NCBI GenBank assembly: GCA_034716415.1
Contig: JAYEJB010000048.1
Coordinates: 1 to 10,713, forward strand
Origin: JAYEJB01 sp034716415
GTDB lineage: Bacteria > Patescibacteriota > Patescibacteriia > SG8-24
Length of the DNA stretch: 10,713 bases
Reading direction: 5' to 3'
A program made the translations under genes and the position numbers. Below are positions 5,446 through 10,713 of the stretch, one piece after another. The notes beneath the pieces are model-generated. The model saw only the letters and a list, made by a program, of their open reading frames with translations. It was not told the DNA's origin and searched no databases. Numbering within the stretch: the stretch's first letter is position 1; every line of letters starts with the position of its first letter.

Positions 5446-6657
5446 CTACCTTTGAAGCCTGTCTTTACGCTGCCGCAAAGCATCGACATACAAAGCTTTA
5501 GTCTCGGGGTTGATGTCGTCCCACGGCATCAATTTTCGGATAGCCAAATCACCGAAAGGCTTGTCGCCGTAGATACGGTATTTGCGCGATTCGGTCTGTT
5601 CGATTCCGGCGGCATTGCCGTAGAACAGCATAGCCGCTCCGTTTCCCGCCAGCATCTGACGCACTGACTCCCTTATCTTTTCCTGGTCGCCGGCGGCCGC
5701 GAAGGAAAAGCGGTCATGGTCCGGATTATCGAGAAGTCGGATCAGGGTGCAGCCGACCGGAAAGAACCTTTCGTGCAGAAAAAGTATCGCCCGCATCAAC
5801 CAGTGGGGCTTATACCACCTGGGTTCCATCACGAACTTCTTGACGGTATTGCGGAAAAAGAAATCGAACAGCGCATCGCTCACCTTGACGTATTGCCGCT
5901 GCAACAGACCGGCAGTCGGCACACCGAGCACACCCAGGACATACAGTAGATGTTTATGGCGCATCCGGAGCGTGGGCAGCTCGTCGAACTTGATCCGACC
6001 CTTGACCGCTTCGCCTATCAACACGACATCAGGATTACGCGACTTCACTGTCTGATGAAGCTGATCGAGAAAGTCGTACGGTACACCGATGATGTGATCA
6101 ACACGCAGACCATCGAAACCGAAGTCGACCCAGTGCAGGGCCGCGTCGAGGTAATGCTGACGGACCGCGGGATTGTTCATGTCCATTTTCGGCAGGTCGG
6201 GAAAATTAAGGAACGACATGTAATCGTCCGGCCAACGACGGAATATGAACCAGTCACGGTATTTGCTTTGCGGATTCCTGCGTGCATCCTCAAAGAATGG
6301 ATGATGACGTGAAACATGCCCGAGAACAAAATCCATCACCACACGCACACCTCTTGCATGAGCTTCCTCAAGAAGGCGCTTCAGCGTTTCCGGAGTGCCG
6401 AAACGCGGCTCCACGCCAAACAGGTCCATGACATGATAGCCGTGATAGGCGGCAGTCGGATGGAACGGACTCAGCAGAATGGAGTCGGCCCCCAGTTCCC
6501 TGATGTAATCCAGGCGATCAATGATACCCTCGATGTCCCCACCGCAAAAGACCGGCTTGGAATAGTCCGGATCGATCCACCGCCGACCGCCTCCGCGGGC
6601 GAAACGGTCGATGAGGACGCTATACATCACTGTCTGACGAATCCAATTATCGGACAT
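5446..6657 (-). CDS. Alpha-amylase family enzyme (GH13), short form without domain C
   Basis: This is a GH13 TIM-barrel enzyme acting on alpha-1,4-glucans, probably maltodextrins in the cytosol since no signal peptide is seen. The start YSVLIDRFARG (12-22) resembles cyclomaltodextrinase and neopullulanase-type members. Conserved regions: I, DFVLGHVS (D109, H114; the usual Asn of DxxxNH is Gly113); II, GLRVDH with R185 and nucleophile D187; III, LIGEA with acid/base E216; IV, LDNPDHDR with H314-D315, carrying an inserted Pro-Asp. All three catalytic acids are kept. The protein stops at about the barrel end (403 aa), so the C-terminal beta-sandwich common in this family is absent. Its ATG is 18 bases after the sufC stop, so it is probably the last gene of the suf operon. 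Hydrolase versus transferase activity cannot be decided. The start codon lies in the loop of a 9-bp inverted repeat. Confidence 0.9.
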   Translation of the reverse strand: MSDNWIRQTVMYSVLIDRFARGGGRRWIDPDYSKPVFCGGDIEGIIDRLDYIRELGADSILLSPFHPTAAYHGYHVMDLFGVEPRFGTPETLKRLLEEAHARGVRVVMDFVLGHVSRHHPFFEDARRNPQSKYRDWFIFRRWPDDYMSFLNFPDLPKMDMNNPAVRQHYLDAALHWVDFGFDGLRVDHIIGVPYDFLDQLHQTVKSRNPDVVLIGEAVKGRIKFDELPTLRMRHKHLLYVLGVLGVPTAGLLQRQYVKVSDALFDFFFRNTVKKFVMEPRWYKPHWLMRAILFLHERFFPVGCTLIRLLDNPDHDRFSFAAAGDQEKIRESVRQMLAGNGAAMLFYGNAAGIEQTESRKYRIYGDKPFGDLAIRKLMPWDDINPETKALYVDALRQRKDRLQR

Positions 6658-6676
6658 ATTTCTTGATTCCGATAAT
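6646..6676 (-). promoter_or_regulatory. 9-bp inverted repeat enclosing the GH13 start codon
   Basis: ATTATCGGA (6646-6654) is perfectly complementary to TCCGATAAT (6668-6676). In minus-strand mRNA the two arms would form a hairpin whose 13-nt loop, AUCAAGAAAUAUG, holds the AUG and the only possible, weak ribosome site (AAGA). The upstream arm overlaps the last base of the sufC stop codon. It could control translation of the GH13 gene relative to the suf genes, or be a DNA-binding site. Pairing is seen; the role is inferred. Confidence 0.55.
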
Positions 6677-7413
6677 CATTCTTTAATTCCGTCGTAACCG
6701 CTCTTCTCTATCTCGTCGGCCAGTTCCGGGCCGCCCGATTTCACGATGCGCCCGTCCAACAGAACATGAACGATATCCGGCTTGAGTCGTGACAGTAGTT
6801 TAGGCAGATGCGTTATCACCAGGATACCCATCTCCTTGCCGCGCGCGGCGTTGATGCCGTCAGCGACCGCTTTTACGGCGTCGACGTCAAGTCCGCTGTC
6901 GCTCTCGTCGAGTATCGCGTACTTCGGCGCGAGCACCATCAGCTGGAGTATCTCGGATTTCTTCCTTTCACCACCCGAAAAACCCTCATTCAATCCGCGC
7001 GACAGCAGTGCTTTATCCATCTTCAAAATTCCGGCCTTCTCTTTGAGTATCTTCCTGAAATCACGCGGACCGATCTGCTCGTCATGCGTCTCGTTATACG
7101 CGGCCCGCAGGAACTCGGCCAGAGTCAGACCCGGGATCTCCGGCGGGTGCTGCATCGACAGGAACAGTCCGCGCTTGGCACGGATGTCGGCGGGAAGCGA
7201 AGTGACGTCCTCACCATCCAGTGTCACGGAACCTTCAGTGATACGATAATCCGGATGACCCATCAGCGCGTTCGCCAACGTGCTCTTCCCGCTTCCGTTC
7301 GGCCCCATCAACGCGACCACTTTCCCGGAAGGAATCTCGAAAGAAACCCCCCTGATCACCTCGCCGGTCGCGCGTGCCACGCGCAGATTTTTGACTTTCA
7401 ATGATGTTTTCAT
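6676..7413 (-). CDS. sufC: SUF system ATPase SufC
   Basis: SufC is the ABC-type ATPase of the SufBCD scaffold; it drives the shape change that lets iron and sulfur assemble on SufB/SufD. It is soluble, with no membrane segments. Visible motifs: Walker A GPNGSGKS (37-44), Q-loop Q88, signature FSGGE (145-149) continuing RKKSEI, Walker B YAILDE with catalytic E170, D-loop SGLD (173-176) and H-loop H202. Length 245 matches the family (about 250). Its ATG follows the sufU stop by 12 bases. Placing sufC last among the suf genes (B-D-S-U-C) differs from the common sufCDSUB and sufBCDS orders. The GH13 gene follows within 18 bases. Confidence 0.97.
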   Translation of the reverse strand: MKTSLKVKNLRVARATGEVIRGVSFEIPSGKVVALMGPNGSGKSTLANALMGHPDYRITEGSVTLDGEDVTSLPADIRAKRGLFLSMQHPPEIPGLTLAEFLRAAYNETHDEQIGPRDFRKILKEKAGILKMDKALLSRGLNEGFSGGERKKSEILQLMVLAPKYAILDESDSGLDVDAVKAVADGINAARGKEMGILVITHLPKLLSRLKPDIVHVLLDGRIVKSGGPELADEIEKSGYDGIKE

Positions 7414-7425
7414 TGTTATTTATTT

Positions 7426-7878
7426 TCAACGATAACTTGTGTCTTGGGTCTTGGGTCTTCTCAACTCTCTCACTCCACGGTATTCCTCAATCCCGCGTTT
7501 CAACGTCTCCAGTCCCAACATGGCGCAACGCACGCGCGTCGGACCTATCTTCGCACCGAGCAGCTTCGATATGTCCTCCTCCCCCATCGCCAGCACCGCC
7601 TCGATATCCTTGCCGAGCACGTCTTCGGTGAGCATCGACGTCGCGGCCATGCTGATGGCACAACCCACACCCTCGAATCCGACTTCTTCGATCCTGCTGT
7701 CGTCACCGACGTACACGTAAAAATTGATGGAGTCGCCACAGCTCATGTTCGCTTTCCTGCTGGAGAACGTCACCTGGTCCGGTTTGCGCTTGTTGCGCGG
7801 ATTACGGCTGTGGTCGAGGATCTCTTCCCGATAGACGTCGCTCTCCCCGCACGGTTCGGTTATCTTCTTTCCTGCCAT
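7426..7878 (-). CDS. sufU: Iron-sulfur assembly scaffold/sulfur acceptor, SufU/IscU family
   Basis: This protein takes persulfide sulfur from SufS, or scaffolds clusters. It has the IscU fold: ILDHSRNPRN (20-29), first Cys with Asp in SCGD (C47, D49), second Cys in GVGCAIS (C73), third Cys in RVRCAM (C118). C73 and C118 are 45 residues apart, close to IscU (43) and well short of the inserted spacing of Bacillus-type SufU (about 62). The IscU LPPVK motif before the last Cys is also missing (here KIGPTR). It is therefore an intermediate form. The name SufU rests on its position between sufS and sufC. The start ATG is 3 bases after the sufS stop, suggesting translational coupling. The last 10 or so residues (RPKTQDTSYR) come from a 7-bp DNA repeat and are probably not part of the fold. 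Confidence 0.92.
   Translation of the reverse strand: MAGKKITEPCGESDVYREEILDHSRNPRNKRKPDQVTFSSRKANMSCGDSINFYVYVGDDSRIEEVGFEGVGCAISMAATSMLTEDVLGKDIEAVLAMGEEDISKLLGAKIGPTRVRCAMLGLETLKRGIEEYRGVRELRRPKTQDTSYR
7437..7459 (-). repeat. Three-copy 7-bp tandem repeat at the 3' end of sufU
   Basis: On the minus strand GACCCAA, GACCCAA and GACACAA stand in tandem (7457-7437). They are translated as part of the final SufU residues just before the stop at 7426-7428. This word repeat resembles the other junction repeats of the window in period and position. Confidence 0.7.
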
Positions 7879-7881
7879 AGT

Positions 7882-9114
7882 TCAGACTTTGAATGTTTCC
7901 TTGATGTGTTCGATGCCATCGATGAGCGCGTCGATATCCTTCTTCTCCGTGTAGATGCCGAAGCTAGCGCGCGCCGTGCCCGGCACGCCGAGTTCCTGCA
8001 TCAGCGGCATGGCGCAATGATGTCCGCCCCTGACGCTGACCCCTTTCTGGCCGAGTATGTGCGCCACGTCGTGCGGATGGACACCCTCGACCTCGAACGA
8101 CACCGCGCCGCCGCGATCTTCGATATTGCCCGGACCGATGACGCGGACACCCGGCATCGCAACCAGCTTCCGGATCGCGTACGAAGTCATCTCGCGTTCG
8201 TGCTTCAGTATCTCCTCGATGCCGATGGATTCCATGTACTCCACCGCCGCACCGAGTCCGATCGCGCCGGCGATGTTCGGCGTGCCGGCCTCGAACTTCC
8301 ACGGCAATTCGCTCCAGATGGAATCCTCCTTGGTGACTTCCTCGATCATGTCGCCGCCGAACAGGAACGGTTCGAGCTTCTCAAGCCGCTCTTTCTTTCC
8401 GTACAGCGCGCCGATACCGGTCGGTCCGTAGGTCTTGTGCCCGGAGAACGCCAGGAAATCGCAGTCGAGTTCCTTGACCGAAACCGGTCTGTGCCCGACC
8501 GACTGCGCTGCGTCGATTATGAACGTCGCCCCGTACTGTCTGGCCAGGTCGCGCAGTTCCGCCACCGGATTCACCGTCCCGAGCGCGTTCGATACATGGA
8601 CTACCGAGATCACTTTCGTCTGAGGGCCGATGAGCGTTCGGGCGGCCTCCATATCGAGCGACGCCCTGTCCGCAGCAAGCGGGATAAATTTAAGCCTGAA
8701 ACCGCGCTGTTTCGCCATCTGCTGCCAGGGCACCAAGTTGGCGTGGTGTTCCATTATCGATATGACGACCTCATCTCCCTCACCGAACTCGCGCGACAAC
8801 GAATACGCCACGAGATTCAACGCTTCAGTCGCGCCGCGCGTGAAGACGATCTCTTCAACCGACGCGCCGATCATATCGGCGACCTTCTCGCGCGCGCTCT
8901 CCATCTCCTGCGTCGCGATAGCGCTCGCCCGATACATGCCGCGGTGCACGTTAGCGCGGTATTTACGGTAATACTTACACATCGCGTCGAGCACCTGTTT
9001 CGGCGTAAGCGAAGACGCGGCCGAATCCAGGTAATGATACGGACGGGCGGTGTGCCATTCCGACCTGAACGTCGGAAAATCTTTCTTCCTGTCTTTTCCC
9101 TTGAGCCAAGACAT
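7882..9114 (-). CDS. sufS: Cysteine desulfurase SufS (class V aminotransferase, type II)
   Basis: SufS is a PLP enzyme that converts cysteine to alanine and holds the sulfur as a persulfide for SufU. Features in order: N-terminal HYLDSAASSLTP (27-38), EHHAN (122-126) with H123 stacking on PLP by family comparison, DAAQSVGHRPV (201-211), PLP lysine K227 in SGHKTYGPTG, and catalytic C367 in VRGGHHCAMPLM. The RGGHHC context and 410-residue length match SufS/CsdA-type (group II) enzymes, not IscS/NifS. The ATG is 12 bases after the sufD stop, and the stop is 3 bases from sufU. All key residues are present, so it should be active. Confidence 0.97.
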   Translation of the reverse strand: MSWLKGKDRKKDFPTFRSEWHTARPYHYLDSAASSLTPKQVLDAMCKYYRKYRANVHRGMYRASAIATQEMESAREKVADMIGASVEEIVFTRGATEALNLVAYSLSREFGEGDEVVISIMEHHANLVPWQQMAKQRGFRLKFIPLAADRASLDMEAARTLIGPQTKVISVVHVSNALGTVNPVAELRDLARQYGATFIIDAAQSVGHRPVSVKELDCDFLAFSGHKTYGPTGIGALYGKKERLEKLEPFLFGGDMIEEVTKEDSIWSELPWKFEAGTPNIAGAIGLGAAVEYMESIGIEEILKHEREMTSYAIRKLVAMPGVRVIGPGNIEDRGGAVSFEVEGVHPHDVAHILGQKGVSVRGGHHCAMPLMQELGVPGTARASFGIYTEKKDIDALIDGIEHIKETFKV

Positions 9115-9126
9115 GCGTAATACGGA

Positions 9127-10017
9127 TCAGTTTGAGTTAACGGTCGCGAGAGCACAACGCAGGCGCGACGAAAGCAGTTCCTCGGTCACCTGGCGCAGAT
9201 CATCGTCGGCAATACCGCTCATGATCGGATCCACGAAGCCCTTGGCGGTCGCCTCCATGGCTGACACGCGGTTCAGGCCGCGCGACATCAGATAGAACAG
9301 ACGCCGCTCGTCCAGACCGGACACGGACATGCCATGCCCGCAACGGACATCCTCACTGCCGACCCGCAGTTCAGGCGCGCAGTCGAGTCGCGCGTCACGG
9401 GAGAGCAGTAACGTATCCGCGTTCTCCTGTCCTGAACAACCCGTCAGATCACGACCTGTAGTTATCAAACCGCGATAACGCGCCCGGGATCGATCGGCTA
9501 AGGCTCCTTTCGTAATGATACGCGACTTCGTCGCCCGCGCGAAGTGCCCGACGCGGTAATCCAGATCGAGATTATCGGAACCGGAACCGAAGAACAGTGT
9601 CCTAAGCTCGGTTTTGGCACCCTCTCCACGCAGCTCGACCGACACCCTCGAGGAGATATCACCACCGCCCAGTCGGCCATCAATCATATCAAGCCGCGCG
9701 TCTTTTTCGAGCGCAGCCCGCACTACTGACTGACTCCGCCCGCCAGCTGCGCACTTCCTGACCGAGTGGAAATGAAGCACCGCCCCTTCACCCAGAATGA
9801 TATCGATTTCAGTGTCGATATCAGCCCGCTCGCAGCCTTTGCAGAGTGCGGTCTCGATCACCGCGACCTCGCTCCCCGCACCGACACTGATTCTCGTCAC
9901 CCCCGATGATTCTCCGTGTGTGGCAATCTTAATCGGAACATCGCTCTTTGTTCCAGCCAGAATATCAATATCTCCTTGGCTCCTTGGCTCCTTGGCTCCT
10001 TGGCTTATACACCTCAT
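9127..10017 (-). CDS. sufD: SufD, short form of the SufBCD scaffold subunit
   Basis: SufD pairs with SufB in the SufBC2D complex. The C-terminal signature is clear: ADTLLLSRDARLDCAPELRV (200-219), DVRCGHG with H228 (equivalent by alignment to E. coli SufD H360), LDERRLFYLMSRGL (235-248), and a C-terminal helical part. The middle is the repetitive beta-helix core. At 296 residues it is much shorter than E. coli SufD (about 420), and the N-terminal helical domain is missing. The ATG (10015-10017) follows the sufB TGA by one base, which favours coupled translation. Residues 5-16 or so (SQGAKEPRSQGD) are encoded by the octamer repeat and are not typical SufD sequence. The next in-frame ATG, GTG or TTG is GTG codon 40 (9898-9900), so the start may lie elsewhere only at the cost of the repeat and about 25 further residues. 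Confidence 0.92.
   Translation of the reverse strand: MRCISQGAKEPRSQGDIDILAGTKSDVPIKIATHGESSGVTRISVGAGSEVAVIETALCKGCERADIDTEIDIILGEGAVLHFHSVRKCAAGGRSQSVVRAALEKDARLDMIDGRLGGGDISSRVSVELRGEGAKTELRTLFFGSGSDNLDLDYRVGHFARATKSRIITKGALADRSRARYRGLITTGRDLTGCSGQENADTLLLSRDARLDCAPELRVGSEDVRCGHGMSVSGLDERRLFYLMSRGLNRVSAMEATAKGFVDPIMSGIADDDLRQVTEELLSSRLRCALATVNSN
9972..10005 (-). repeat. Four-copy perfect octamer AGCCAAGG at the start of sufD
   Basis: CTCCTTGG is repeated perfectly four times on the plus strand (9972-10003) plus two bases of a fifth. Read on the minus strand it gives AGCCAAGG units containing AAGGAG, a perfect Shine-Dalgarno word, four times. It lies 10 bases inside the sufD reading frame as called. 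The period of 8 means that gaining or losing one unit shifts the frame. A single copy of the same word occurs at 188-198. Confidence 0.9.
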
Positions 10018-10018
10018 A

Positions 10019-10713
10019 TCACCCCACGCTTCCCTCCATTTCCAATTCGATGAGCCGATTCAGCTCCACCGCGTACTCGAGCGGCAGACGCTTCACCACC
10101 GGCGCCGCGAAACCACCGACTATCATCTTCAATGCGCGGTCCGCGTCGATGCCGCGACTGGTCAGATAGAAGATCTCCTCGTCGCCGATCCGACCGACTC
10201 TGGCTTCATGCGCCAACTCGACATCCTCGTTCTCGACGACGACGCGCGGGAACGCATCGGAAGACGACTCCGAACCGATGAGTATCGTATCGCAATCGAC
10301 CGAACAGCGGGACCGACGCGCCTTGCCGTTCGTCTGCACCAAGCCTCGGTACGTCGACTTACCGCCGTCCTTGGCTATTCCCTTGGAGCGAATCGTCGCC
10401 GACGTGTCCGGTGCCGCGTGGATGACCTTGAATCCGGTGTCCTGTTCCTGACCGGATCCGGCGAACGCCACACCGAGCGCGTCGCAGCGCGCGCCCGCGC
10501 CCCTGAGGACAGAACACGGATAAAGCATCGTCTTACCGCTGCCCATGTTGCCGGAGAGCCATTCGATCGCGCCCCCGCCATCGACGAGCGCGCGTTTGGT
10601 ATTCAGGTTGTAGACGTTCTTGCTCCAATTCTCGATGCTCGAATAACGGACCGTCGCCCCCTCACCCACGAAAATCTCGACGCAACCGGCATGCAGCGAA
10701 CTCGTCATATAAC
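10019..10713 (-). CDS. sufB: SufB, C-terminal half (cut by right edge)
   Basis: SufB is the main scaffold subunit on which the cluster is built. About 230 residues are visible, starting at the edge with YMTSSLHAGCVEIFV; full SufB proteins are about 470, so the N-terminal half lies outside, and the Met at 10706-10708 is not the real start. Diagnostic stretches are NWSKNVYNLNTKRA, AFAGSGQEQDTG, GGKSTYRGLV, SVDCDTILIG, EIFYLTSRGI and LPLEYAVELNRLIELEMEGSVG up to the stop. Numbered from that Met, C139 aligns with E. coli C405, the sulfur-accepting residue, and H167-E168 with H433-E434. The residue equivalent to E432 is alanine (A166). GNMGSGKTM replaces the usual GNTGSKTTM-type loop. It is the first visible gene of the suf operon and its TGA is one base from the sufD ATG. 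Confidence 0.96.
   Translation of the reverse strand, partial: YMTSSLHAGCVEIFVGEGATVRYSSIENWSKNVYNLNTKRALVDGGGAIEWLSGNMGSGKTMLYPCSVLRGAGARCDALGVAFAGSGQEQDTGFKVIHAAPDTSATIRSKGIAKDGGKSTYRGLVQTNGKARRSRCSVDCDTILIGSESSSDAFPRVVVENEDVELAHEARVGRIGDEEIFYLTSRGIDADRALKMIVGGFAAPVVKRLPLEYAVELNRLIELEMEGSVG

Noticed and set aside
7444..9120. 558-codon plus-strand open frame antisense to sufU and sufS
   Set aside because: It is an artefact of codon bias in two well-conserved minus-strand genes; its product is rich in Arg, His and Asp and shows no recognisable domain.
9898..9900. GTG as the true start of sufD
   Set aside because: It lies well after the octamer with no ribosome site, and the one-base gap from the sufB stop to the upstream ATG fits coupled translation better. 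It remains a fallback.
10706..10708. Met near the right edge as the start of SufB
   Set aside because: The frame stays open to the edge and the following sequence begins in the middle of the family alignment, so the gene continues beyond the window.

Overview
The window looks like a bacterial chromosome segment of moderate G+C, tightly packed, with short gene spacers and standard stop codons. SufB ends in its usual GSVG followed by TGA, so TGA is a stop here and not glycine. The mix of a compact SUF operon, an archaeal-like GlgA, short enzymes lacking accessory domains, few Shine-Dalgarno sites, and spacers filled with short 7-9 bp word repeats suggests an uncultivated lineage such as Patescibacteria (CPR) with code 11. 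This placement is an inference; no rRNA or other marker gene is present.

Layout. At 1-57 is the tail of an unidentified plus-strand gene, closed by an intrinsic terminator. A roughly 400-base gene-free, repeat-rich spacer follows (58-463). Next is a minus-strand cluster read right to left: glgA (glycogen synthase), pepA (leucyl aminopeptidase), a CPYC glutaredoxin, then a terminator at 417-441. A short divergent promoter region (3894-3957) with a perfect 17-bp palindrome separates glgA from plus-strand malQ (4-alpha-glucanotransferase). malQ ends at a hairpin that looks like a shared bidirectional terminator. Facing it is a long minus-strand operon running from the right edge: sufB (cut by the window), sufD, sufS, sufU, sufC, then a GH13 amylase-family enzyme only 18 bases downstream of sufC.

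Two themes meet here. One is alpha-glucan metabolism: GlgA elongates glucan chains, MalQ rearranges them, and the GH13 enzyme hydrolyses or rearranges them. The other is iron-sulfur assembly: SufS supplies sulfur, SufU accepts it, and SufB/SufC/SufD form the ATP-driven scaffold. The GH13 gene joins the two by sitting at the end of the suf transcript. The glutaredoxin is a small redox partner.

The most unusual structure lies between genes. Four junctions carry degenerate tandem words of 7-9 bp, most of which can be read as starting with AG on one strand. Two of these tracts are read as protein: the N-terminus of SufD and the C-terminus of SufU. The sufD tract is a perfect four-copy octamer directly after the start codon, so copy-number change would shift the frame. 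I did not find a clearly new multi-gene system. The repeat habit, the divergent palindrome and the start-codon hairpin of the amylase gene are the leads worth following.
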